The notes beneath the pieces were generated by a model. That model ran no database searches. It saw only the letters and a program-made list of their open reading frames with translations, and was not told the origin of the DNA. Source: PALSA-1006 sp036171275 (lineage in GTDB: Bacteria; Pseudomonadota; Gammaproteobacteria; Burkholderiales; Gallionellaceae). Taken from it: a stretch of DNA of 32,251 bases. The first letter of the stretch is position 1. The number at the start of each line of letters is the position of its first letter. The DNA lies in contig JAVHQT010000083.1 of NCBI GenBank assembly GCA_036171275.1, positions 1-32,251 of the forward strand. The letters are read 5' to 3'. Below, piece after piece: positions 1 to 7,039 of the stretch. Both the position numbers and the translations under genes were made by a program.

Positions 1-469
1 CGCGCTCGCACAGCGCGCCCAATTGTTGATGCAAGCGTCCCATCTCGTCGCAATAGCGGCGCGACAATTCGCCCAGCGGCACAATGCCCATATTAGTTTC
101 GTTGCTGACCAAAATAATGACACCCGGCAAGGTCGGCAGCGTGTTCTGCAAGGCTTGCAGCTCATCCCGTAAAACGTGTTCATCCGCATCGCAGAGCAAT
201 TGCGTCAGCCACAGCGTTAAACAATCCACCAAAATACAGCGGTCGGGACGCGCTTCACGTTGCAAAATTTGCGCCAGATTTTGCCCTGCTTCGATGACCT
301 GCCACGACACGGGACGACGAGCGCGATGATGGTCGATGCGCGCTTGCATTTCAGCATCACGCACTTGCGCAGTGGCGACATACACAATCTGCAAACCCGT
401 TGCCTGCGCGTGTGCCTCCGCCAAACTGCTTTTGCCCGAACGCACCCCACCTAAAATCAATTCACGCAT
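1..469 (-). CDS. cobU: Bifunctional adenosylcobinamide kinase / guanylyltransferase (3' end off window)
   Basis: CobU/CobP phosphorylates adenosylcobinamide and transfers GMP to it, giving AdoCbi-GDP, in the cytoplasmic nucleotide-loop part of B12 synthesis. The translation from the ATG at 469 opens MRELILGGVRSGKSSLAEA, whose P-loop GGVRSGKS is at residues 7-14. It continues with the family segments IVYVATAQ, the HH of RIDHHRARRP, VDCLTLWLTQLL and VSNETNMGIVP. About 156 codons are present and the C-terminal end lies outside the window. The start overlaps the stop of the upstream fused cob gene by 8 bases (462-469), so translational coupling is likely. Assignment is by recognition of motifs, not by a database search. 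Confidence 0.93.
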   Translation of the reverse strand, partial: MRELILGGVRSGKSSLAEAHAQATGLQIVYVATAQVRDAEMQARIDHHRARRPVSWQVIEAGQNLAQILQREARPDRCILVDCLTLWLTQLLCDADEHVLRDELQALQNTLPTLPGVIILVSNETNMGIVPLGELSRRYCDEMGRLHQQLGALCER

Positions 470-2966
470 GTTCAACCCCAAACAGTTTGGCTAGTTTTTG
501 CGTATCCAGATGCTGTTCAACAGCATCCGCCAAGCGTTCTAAGTCGGCTTCGCGGCGCGCGGCGTAATCAAAATCTTGCACCTCGTTTAAGCCTGCCCAA
601 CGCAAAATGACCTCGGTTGCGGCACTGGCATCAAACAAGCCATGCAGATAAGTCGCCAAAATTTTGCCATCGTCCGAGATGGCGCCATCATCCTTGCCAC
701 CCAATTGCAGCAAGGGTTTTGCGAGTGCCGAGCCTGTACTAATCCCAGCATGAATTTCATAACCCGCTACCGCAGCCTTGCCTGCTAAGCATAAATTTCC
801 GCTGACATTACGTAATTGTTTTTCTGCCGCGAGAGTGGTTTCAAAGCGCAGCAAACCCAAGCCCTTGCTCGTGCCAACTTCGCCTTCAATTGCCATTGGG
901 TCGTGAATTTTTTCGCCCAACATTTGCATCCCGCCGCAGATGCCGATGAGNNNNNNNNNNTGCAGGCGTAGCGCATCAAAGTCGGTGTGATTGCTGATGT
1001 GCGGAAAAGCGGCGACGACGATGCGCAAAATGTTTTTACGCCCTCTCCCGCTTGCGGGGGATGGCTGGGGTGGGGGATTTTGTGCGGAAAGGCTACTAGG
1101 CAGCGCATCTTCCGCCTCCAGATGCAGCCCATGCAGATACGGCAACACGCCCAGCACAGGCCTACCGGTACGCGCTTCCAGCCAATCTAGTCCGTCTTGC
1201 AGCAGCGTCAAGTCGCCGCGAAAACGGTTGATGACGAAGCCGACCACGCGCGCTTGTTCTGATTCAGACAACAAATCCAGTGTGCCAACCAAGTGCGCAA
1301 ACACGCCGCCGCGATCGATATCGGCAATCAAAATCACCGGACAATCCACCGCTTCGGCGAAACCCATATTGGCGATGTCGCCCGCGCGCAAATTGATTTC
1401 GGCGGGGCTGCCCGCACCTTCTACCACGACCGCCTGATACTGTTTAATGAGGCGACCATGCGATTGCATGACCGCCGCGTGCGCGGTGCTTTTATAGGCG
1501 TGATAGTCGCGTGCTTGCATATTGCCAATGGCTTTACCGTGAATAATGACCTGCGCGCCGCTGTCGCTATTGGGCTTAAGCAGCACGGGATTCATGTCGG
1601 TGTGCGGTGCAAGGTTTGCCGCCATCGCCTGTACCGCTTGCGCCCGCCCAATTTCGCCACCATCGCTGGTGACCGCGCTATTCAACGCCATGTTCTGTGG
1701 CTTGAACGGCACGACGGCAACGCCTTGCCTCACCAACCAACGGCACAGCGCAGCCACCAGCGTGCTTTTGCCCGCGTCCGAACTTGTGCCTTGCACCATG
1801 ACAGTTGCCGCTATTTTTTGGCAAGGCATGGGTGCAATGGTGGGCGCGCAATGGTGGGCGCGATGCTCACCTAACAAACCGAGTGCCGCCGCTAATTTTC
1901 CCCATTGCGCCTCATCTCGCGGCAGACCGAAACGAATACTGGGTGGCGCTAAAAACAAGCGCGTCAGCACGCCTTGCTGCGCGAGTTGGGTGTGAATTTT
2001 TTCAGCATCGCAGCACCGCACCCAAGCGAACAAAGCGGTACGACCACTGACCGTTAAGCCATGCTGCTCAAGTAAACCAGACAAGCGCGCGCTGGCTTGC
2101 TGCAAATTTTTTCGCGTGACGGTTTGCCATTTTTCATCGCGCAAGGCACGGCTCACCACGTAGCGCGACGGCGCAGCAATTGGCCACGGACCCAACCATT
2201 CGCGTAAGGCGTTTAAGCAGGTTTGCGGGGCAAACACGAAGCCGATCCGTGCGCCCGCCAAGCCAAAAAATTTGCCTATCGAACGCAATACGATTAAGCC
2301 TACGCGTGGACTATCGCCCAGCAAACTGTGTTCAGGCGTGGCATCCATAAACGCTTCATCGACGATGAGTGTGCCGCCACGCGCCGCCAGTTTTGTATGT
2401 AATGCCAAGAGTTCGGCGCGGCTAAATAGCTGCCCTGTCGGGTTGTTGGGATTGACGATCACGACAATGCTTATCGTCGCATTCACTTGCAAAATTTGCG
2501 CTGCCGAAAACGCAAAAACCTCATAGCCTGCGCGCTGCCAAGCGTGAGCGTGTTCGGCATAACTCGGCGAGAGAATGGCGACACGGCGAGCATTACCCTG
2601 GCGCATTTTATGTTTGCGCCCAACTTGCTGTGAATACAAAAAACCCTTATTAATCATGTAGTTATATACAAATCTGCGCCCAGAACACGTGTTAAGCTGC
2701 GTTGCTTCGGCCGACAATAAGCCAGGCAAGGCTTGAATGGCTGCTTGCGAACCCGCCACCGCCAGACCGTTTGCACAAGCATAATACCGTGCAGCGGCAG
2801 CGGCTAAATCGTCCTCCTCTTGTGGCAACGCCTGCCAAAGCTTGGGCGACACAAGCGGCACTAACCAGCCATTTGGATTGATGCCGGTGGATAAATCCAG
2901 CCAGTGTTGTTCGGCGATGCCGTAGTGCTGCGCCGCTTGAGTAAGCCGCCCGCCGTGTTCAAGCAT
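462..2966 (-). CDS. Fused threonine-phosphate decarboxylase (CobD/CobC) - cobyric acid synthase (CobQ)
   Basis: Two cobalamin enzymes sit in one reading frame. Residues 1 to about 375 are a PLP-dependent class I/II aminotransferase-fold L-threonine-O-3-phosphate decarboxylase, which makes aminopropanol phosphate; visible are LDLSTGINPNG, VNPNNPTGQ and the probable PLP lysine K232 in LRSIGKFFGLAGARIG. From about residue 386 follows CobQ/CbiP, the ATP- and glutamine-dependent amidase acting on adenosylcobyrinate a,c-diamide. It shows GTSSDAGKST at 393-402, FKPQNMALNS, the amidotransferase cysteine in IGICGGMQMLG (C677) and ATYLHGLFD. Three oddities occur: an in-frame repeat-derived peptide (about 630-644), an in-frame insertion in the decarboxylase (about 87-125), and an N run at residues 669-672 where roughly 50 residues normal for the family are absent. 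It overlaps cbiB and cobU by 8 bases each. Confidence 0.9.
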   Translation of the reverse strand: MLEHGGRLTQAAQHYGIAEQHWLDLSTGINPNGWLVPLVSPKLWQALPQEEDDLAAAAARYYACANGLAVAGSQAAIQALPGLLSAEATQLNTCSGRRFVYNYMINKGFLYSQQVGRKHKMRQGNARRVAILSPSYAEHAHAWQRAGYEVFAFSAAQILQVNATISIVVIVNPNNPTGQLFSRAELLALHTKLAARGGTLIVDEAFMDATPEHSLLGDSPRVGLIVLRSIGKFFGLAGARIGFVFAPQTCLNALREWLGPWPIAAPSRYVVSRALRDEKWQTVTRKNLQQASARLSGLLEQHGLTVSGRTALFAWVRCCDAEKIHTQLAQQGVLTRLFLAPPSIRFGLPRDEAQWGKLAAALGLLGEHRAHHCAPTIAPMPCQKIAATVMVQGTSSDAGKSTLVAALCRWLVRQGVAVVPFKPQNMALNSAVTSDGGEIGRAQAVQAMAANLAPHTDMNPVLLKPNSDSGAQVIIHGKAIGNMQARDYHAYKSTAHAAVMQSHGRLIKQYQAVVVEGAGSPAEINLRAGDIANMGFAEAVDCPVILIADIDRGGVFAHLVGTLDLLSESEQARVVGFVINRFRGDLTLLQDGLDWLEARTGRPVLGVLPYLHGLHLEAEDALPSSLSAQNPPPQPSPASGRGRKNILRIVVAAFPHISNHTDFDALRLXXXXLIGICGGMQMLGEKIHDPMAIEGEVGTSKGLGLLRFETTLAAEKQLRNVSGNLCLAGKAAVAGYEIHAGISTGSALAKPLLQLGGKDDGAISDDGKILATYLHGLFDASAATEVILRWAGLNEVQDFDYAARREADLERLADAVEQHLDTQKLAKLFGVEHA
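951..960. other. Assembly gap (10 N) inside cobyric acid synthase domain
   Basis: Ten undetermined bases interrupt the CobQ domain. The reading frame happens to continue across them, but the protein jumps from NHTDFDALRL directly to LIGICGG. In CobQ/CbiP proteins these two motifs are normally separated by about 50 residues that include an LPGS(K) loop. The gap therefore probably stands for about 150-160 bases of missing sequence rather than ten. Confidence 0.85.
1041..1080. repeat. Short palindromic GC-rich repeat inserted in-frame in the CobQ domain
   Basis: The plus strand reads CCCTCTCCCGCTTGCGGG and then a G-rich tail (GGGTGGGGG). The core is a hairpin, CTCCCGC/GCGGGgG with a TT loop. 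Translated in the coding direction it gives NPPPQPSPASGRGRK, a peptide I recognise as the usual read-through of a dispersed intergenic palindromic repeat in many proteobacteria. It falls in the variable linker between EAEDALP and the CobQ segment HISNHTDFDALR, where an insertion should be tolerated. I saw no second copy in this window. Confidence 0.7.
2615..2682. repeat. 8-bp direct repeats 60 bp apart bounding an AT-rich in-frame insertion
   Basis: TGCGCCCA occurs at 2615-2622 and again at 2675-2682, exactly 60 bases (20 codons) apart. The segment between is conspicuously AT-rich compared with the surrounding cob gene. It encodes part of an insertion (including RRFVYNYMINKGFLYSQQ) that does not belong to the threonine-phosphate decarboxylase family between the GSQAAIQALP and SPSYAEHAHAW motifs. 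A small hairpin (GGCGCA 2600-2605, TGCGCC 2615-2620) lies at its right edge on the coding strand. Origin unknown. Confidence 0.5.
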
Positions 2967-3894
2967 AGGTCAACTCCCAGCCAATGGACAGGCCACTCAT
3001 CAGCACAACCCACAGCCACAACACACGCTGCACTAACCCAGTGGCGCGCCAAATATCTGCGCCGCACACTGCTGCGCCCACACCCAATAGCGGTCGGATC
3101 TCGCTGACACCTTGATAGCTTGCCGCACCGCCAAGTTGCACTTGCAACGCGCCCGCTCCTGCCGCCATTACCGGCCCCGCATTCGGGCTATCCCACAATC
3201 GAGCTTGGCTGCGCCAACAGTGCAACGCACAACGCGTGTTGCCCAGCGCCGCATAACTCAAGGCGGTAAGGCGGGCTGGAATAAAATTCAGCCCATCATC
3301 CAAGCGCGCTGCTGCCCAGCCAAAATACTGGTAGCGTGCGTTTCGATAGCCCCACATCGCATCTAGCGTGTTGCTCAAACGATACAAAAGCACGCCCGGC
3401 AGACCCGCGATCACGAACCAAAACAGCGCAGCAAAAATCGCATCGTTGCCATTTTCCAATACCGATTCGACCGCCGCTTTTGCCACAGCTTGCTCATTTA
3501 ATTGCGCGGTGTCGCGGCTCACCATCCTACTCACCGCCCCGCGTGCGGCGGCTAAATCATGGTCTTGCAGCGCGCGCGCCACCCGTTCGGCGTGTTCGCG
3601 CAAACTGCGCGGCGCGATACAAAAATACAAAACAACGATCGAAAAAATGACGCCTAGAACAGGCACAGTTTGCAGCCATACCGCCAGCAAAAAGAACGGA
3701 ACAATCAGCAGACACAGCGCTGCAATACCTTGTAAATAAAGGCGTATCGAGGAGGTTCGATGAGTAGGATAACAGCAATTTTCGACGCGTTGCGCAACCG
3801 CGCCTATGCCCACCAGCGGATGAAAACGGCGCGGTTCGCCGAGCAAATAATCAAGCAACACGGCGGCGCACACCGTCAGAGACAGGTCGAACAT
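2959..3894 (-). CDS. cbiB: Adenosylcobinamide-phosphate synthase, membrane protein
   Basis: CbiB (CobD in the Pseudomonas nomenclature) attaches (R)-1-amino-2-propanol phosphate to adenosylcobyric acid at the inner membrane. Family hallmarks visible are LLDYLLGEPRRFHPLVGIG near the N-terminus, SRDTAQLNEQAVAKAAVES, the short NDAIFAALFW, and WDSPNAGPVMAAGAGAL. Several hydrophobic helices are evident. The ATG at 3894 is preferred over an upstream in-frame start inside cobO, because it begins exactly where family similarity begins (MFDLSLTVCAAVLLDYLLGE) and lies 4 bases after the cobO stop; this gives 311 residues. The 3' end overlaps the fused cob gene by 8 bases (ATGCTTGA), indicating coupled translation. 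Confidence 0.92.
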   Translation of the reverse strand: MFDLSLTVCAAVLLDYLLGEPRRFHPLVGIGAVAQRVENCCYPTHRTSSIRLYLQGIAALCLLIVPFFLLAVWLQTVPVLGVIFSIVVLYFCIAPRSLREHAERVARALQDHDLAAARGAVSRMVSRDTAQLNEQAVAKAAVESVLENGNDAIFAALFWFVIAGLPGVLLYRLSNTLDAMWGYRNARYQYFGWAAARLDDGLNFIPARLTALSYAALGNTRCALHCWRSQARLWDSPNAGPVMAAGAGALQVQLGGAASYQGVSEIRPLLGVGAAVCGADIWRATGLVQRVLWLWVVLMSGLSIGWELTYA

Positions 3895-3898
3895 GGCT

Positions 3899-4498
3899 TT
3901 ACAAATCAATACCCGGCTGGGCTTGAATGCCCGCCCGATACGCGTGTTTAACATCGCCAATTTCACTGACGGTATCAGCGATTTTCAGCAAGCAATCGGG
4001 TGCGGCGCGCCCGGTAATGACCACGTGTTGCATGGCGGGACGTGCTGCCAAATCGGCGCACACTTGCGCGCTATCTAGATAGTTGTAATTCAGCAAATAA
4101 GTCAGCTCGTCTAGCACCACCAAATGCAAATTTTCATCGCGCAAAAAGCCTTGCGCCACCTGCCAGCCGCGCTGCGCAGAAGCAATGTCAGCCTCCCGAT
4201 TTTGCGTGTCCCAAGTAAAACCATCGCCCAGCACTTGCCAATTTAAACCCGCTTGTTGACCTAAAAATTTTTCTTCGCCGGTATCTCGACGGCTCTTTAA
4301 AAATTGCGCCACGCCAATTTTAAAACCATAACCCAAACTCCGCGCCACCATGCCAAAGGCGGAGCTGGATTTTCCTTTGCCGTTGCCGGTGATGATGAGC
4401 AGCAAACCCTTATCCTGATTGGCTTTGGCGATAGCTGCGTCGATGATGGCTTTTTTGCGCGCCATGCGCTTTTGGTGCTGCTGTTGATGATCTGACAT
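3899..4498 (-). CDS. cobO: Cob(I)yrinic acid a,c-diamide adenosyltransferase
   Basis: This is a CobA/CobO/BtuR corrinoid adenosyltransferase, which transfers the adenosyl group of ATP to Co(I) corrinoids in the cytoplasm. The sequence shows the atypical P-loop TGNGKGKSSSAFGM, then GVAQFLKSRRDTGEEKF, the LVVLDELTYLLNY strand and VVITGRAAPDCLLKIADTVSE. The ATG at 4498 is chosen because GGAG lies just upstream and the protein then starts MSDHQQQHQKRMARKK, as in the family (199 residues). A longer in-frame extension to 4573 lacks family similarity. It lies 83 bases after btuB and 4 bases before cbiB. It can serve both de novo synthesis and salvage. Confidence 0.94.
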   Translation of the reverse strand: MSDHQQQHQKRMARKKAIIDAAIAKANQDKGLLLIITGNGKGKSSSAFGMVARSLGYGFKIGVAQFLKSRRDTGEEKFLGQQAGLNWQVLGDGFTWDTQNREADIASAQRGWQVAQGFLRDENLHLVVLDELTYLLNYNYLDSAQVCADLAARPAMQHVVITGRAAPDCLLKIADTVSEIGDVKHAYRAGIQAQPGIDL

Positions 4499-4581
4499 TT
4501 TTTTACTCCAATTGGTGGTGTCTGCAAAACTAAGGCGGTCAAAAACAGCGGCTTCAAAAATAGCCGCTGGCAACGCGCTGA

Positions 4582-6396
4582 TTACTGGGCTTGATACGAC
4601 AGCGTTAAGTAAAACCCGCGCCCTGCTTGATTATAATACTGTGCCGTTTCATACACTTTATCGGTCAGATTATCGATGCGCCCTTGCACGCGCCACGTGG
4701 CGGAAAGTCGATAGTCAGCACGCAAATCTACCAAGCCATATCCAGCTAACTGACTGCCCGCTGTATTCGCCAAATCGTCATAGCGACGCCCCTCTGCATA
4801 CAGCGAACTCGCCACGCGCAGGTCACCGAACTGATGCACCAGTTCGATGCGTGCCGTTGCGGTAGCGCGGCGGTTTAGCAATTTACCGCTATCAGCGCCC
4901 GAAGTTTGCCGTGGGTTTTGCAAGGTTACGGTGCTATTGATTTCCCATTCCGCCAGTTGTGCTTTCAACTCGGCTTCCAGTCCGGTCACACGCGCGGTAG
5001 CGATATTCACCGGCGTGGAATGACTGTCATAGGCGATTAGGTCGGTCAGGTCGGTTTGATAAGCGCTTAATGACCAAAGTCCCCAAGCCGTGGTTTGAGT
5101 CAAGTCCAACTCCGCACTGCTGGATAGTTCAGGGTGCAGCGTCGCCGAGCCATAGCCTGGGTAATACAACTGATTAAAAGTCGGTGCTTTAAACGCCGTG
5201 CCATAAGACGCAGCGAAGCGCGTCCGTTCATTCAGTACGTAGCCGTAGCCCATGCTGCTGGTACTGTGTCCGCCATATTGCTGGTTGTTATCGCGCCGCG
5301 TGGAAAGTTGCACATGATGCGCACCGCTATTGCCTTGATATTGACTAAAAAAAGCGTCGTTATTGCGGCTGGTTTGCGCAAAAACGGTATCGCTATCCAC
5401 ACTGTCTTTTTGTTGGTCAAACCCCACCGTCAGCAACTGATTGTCGCGTAAGGCAAAATCATTTTGCAGTGTCAAACTGTCACGTTGCGTATTAAAACGG
5501 CTAAAAAATATCCCGTTATTAAAGGCAGTGGAATGGTCTTGACTTGAGCCCAAGCGCACGGTGACGTGCCAATCGGTGCGGGGTGCGTACTTTAGGCTGC
5601 CACCCAAAACTTGTTGCAGGCCGTCAGCTTGATTGCCCGCGTAAGCGCTGCCGTCATATTGATTTTGGCTGAGCGCTTGGAGCGCATTGACCTGAGCGCG
5701 GAGGCCGTTATCAGCCACGTAGCCGGCTTTAAGCGCTAACGAGCGAGCGTGATAACCATCGTTGTCCGGCTCGATGACATAACACCCAGCCGTTGTATTG
5801 CCTCGGCAAGCATTAAAGCCGCGCACGTTTTGTTGCTGCGCTTGTAGATTAACCCAGCCATTGGCATCCCCCACTCCCACCCCTAAGCTACTGAGGAAAG
5901 TGTCATAACTGCCCGCGCTAAAACTGGCCGATATGCCGGTATTTTTACGGGTAAAAATTTGAATGACGCCGCCGATGGCTTCCGAGCCATACAAGCTGGC
6001 GCGCGGACCGCGCACGATTTCGATCCGCTCGATTTGTGCGACTGGAATGTCTTGCAGCGAAGCCGTACCTAAGGTCACCGAACCAATTTTGATGCCATCG
6101 ACCAACACCAAAACATGATCGGCATTCGTGCCACGCAAAAACAGCGAAGTAGCCTTACCTGCTCCGCCGTTGTTGCTCAAGGTCAAGCCCGGCAAACCAC
6201 GTAACACCTCGGTTAACGACTGCGCTTGCAAGCGTTCGATGTCAGCACGGGTTATGACGCTGGTGGAGGCTAAACTTTGCTCAGCGCTTTGCTCAACACG
6301 GGTGGCGGTAACCACCACTTCAGGTAAGATTTCGGCGGCGAAACTGGGGAGCGTTGCCGCACATAACAGCGCGGAGGTGATTTTGTGATAGTGCAT
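4582..6396 (-). CDS. btuB: TonB-dependent vitamin B12 outer membrane receptor
   Basis: This is an outer membrane beta-barrel that imports cobalamin using TonB energy. The start at 6396 has GGAG upstream and gives a signal peptide (MHYHKITSALLCAATLPSFA) and 604 residues. The TonB box region reads EVVVTATRVEQSAEQSLAS. The plug domain follows with the diagnostic LRGLPGLTLSNNGG, LFLRGTNADHVLVLVDGIK and RIEIVRGPRASLYGSEAIGG. The rest is barrel strands ending RIDNLTDKVYETAQYYNQAG and a final LTLSYQAQ. A small loop, ACRGNTTAGC, may carry a disulfide. B12 specificity is inferred from the riboswitch upstream and the cob genes downstream, since TonB receptors are hard to assign by sequence alone. Confidence 0.9.
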   Translation of the reverse strand: MHYHKITSALLCAATLPSFAAEILPEVVVTATRVEQSAEQSLASTSVITRADIERLQAQSLTEVLRGLPGLTLSNNGGAGKATSLFLRGTNADHVLVLVDGIKIGSVTLGTASLQDIPVAQIERIEIVRGPRASLYGSEAIGGVIQIFTRKNTGISASFSAGSYDTFLSSLGVGVGDANGWVNLQAQQQNVRGFNACRGNTTAGCYVIEPDNDGYHARSLALKAGYVADNGLRAQVNALQALSQNQYDGSAYAGNQADGLQQVLGGSLKYAPRTDWHVTVRLGSSQDHSTAFNNGIFFSRFNTQRDSLTLQNDFALRDNQLLTVGFDQQKDSVDSDTVFAQTSRNNDAFFSQYQGNSGAHHVQLSTRRDNNQQYGGHSTSSMGYGYVLNERTRFAASYGTAFKAPTFNQLYYPGYGSATLHPELSSSAELDLTQTTAWGLWSLSAYQTDLTDLIAYDSHSTPVNIATARVTGLEAELKAQLAEWEINSTVTLQNPRQTSGADSGKLLNRRATATARIELVHQFGDLRVASSLYAEGRRYDDLANTAGSQLAGYGLVDLRADYRLSATWRVQGRIDNLTDKVYETAQYYNQAGRGFYLTLSYQAQ

Positions 6397-6438
6397 TGCG
6401 ATACTCCTGATAGATACCCACGACCCCGCGAGTACGTT

Positions 6439-6556
6439 AAAAATCAGAAGAAGTGCGCATGACGCGAACGCATTTACGGCAGGATGATTCAACCATCTTC
6501 CGTTAAAAGTACGTTGCAAAATGTTGTTATGACGCCGCCACCCGCGACTTCTTCTG
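6439..6556 (-). terminator. Long-range hairpin in btuB leader, possible riboswitch expression platform
   Basis: CAGAAGAAGT and ACTTCTTCTG form a perfect 10-bp inverted repeat (6445-6454 and 6547-6556), separated by 92 bases that contain a smaller hairpin. On the minus strand the closing arm is followed at once by ATTTTT (6444-6439). This is the layout of an intrinsic terminator lying between the B12 box and the btuB start. Its role as the switching element is inference. Confidence 0.5.
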
Positions 6557-6559
6557 CTC

Positions 6560-6875
6560 AAAGCTCACAGGCCGGTATCCGGGCTCGCAAGTGCTAAACA
6601 GGCTGACTAGAAGCGCAATCTGATTTAAATATTTACCCAAGTCCTTGATTATAAAGGACTTTTTTTGGATAGCTACAATCAGAAAAACGCAAGAGAATCA
6701 ATCCGCTCGTCCCAAAATGCAGGGACTTTTAGCCGTTCACCTCGTCTTCTCATGCAGACGCACAATGACTTAATTGAGGTGTTCATTCTTGCTTACCGTT
6801 GCGGGGGCAGCACAGGGTTAAGATCAATCCGCACCTGTTTCCCGTTTAACTGAATGAAAATTCATTCAGCACCTA
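6560..6875 (-). promoter_or_regulatory. Cobalamin riboswitch upstream of btuB
   Basis: Read on the minus strand, the conserved core CTGCCCCCGCAACGG followed by TAAGC lies at 6791-6811, preceded by AACGGGAAACAGGTGC (6831-6846). The B12 box AGCCCGGATACCGGCC lies at 6570-6585, about 165 bases upstream of the btuB ribosome binding site. A perfect 8-bp hairpin (6850-6869) sits at the 5' side. The stretch between the CCCCGCAACGG core and the B12 box is about 205 bases, clearly longer than in usual examples, and seems to hold an insertion. It should repress btuB and the downstream cob genes when adenosylcobalamin is abundant. Confidence 0.88.
6639..6666 (+). terminator. Intrinsic-terminator-like hairpin facing plus, antisense to the riboswitch
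   Basis: AAGTCCTT (6639-6646), a 7-base loop and AAGGACTT (6654-6661) run into TTTTTT on the plus strand. The T run is on the strand opposite to btuB, so it would stop rightward transcription. It lies in the extra sequence inside the riboswitch. No plus-strand gene precedes it, so its function is unclear. Confidence 0.45.
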
Positions 6876-7039
6876 AAAGCGGCGCGCACCTTAACATAAA
6901 AAATCCAACACAAGCAGAACTTGCGTCAGCGCATTGTCACAATGACGAGCTCATGGTCAGCAAACCCAAAAGTAGAATGCACTATAACGACTTGATTAAA
7001 TTGGATTTTCAGGCTTTAAACTGGACAAAAAATTGCGAA
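6876..7039. other. Gene-free stretch upstream of the riboswitch
   Basis: No coding sequence is supported here. It should contain the promoter for the riboswitch-btuB transcript, but I cannot fix a convincing -35/-10 pair. A 13-base odd palindrome, CATTGTCACAATG, occurs at 6932-6944 and could be an operator or the tail of a transcript from the lipoprotein gene. Confidence 0.4.
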
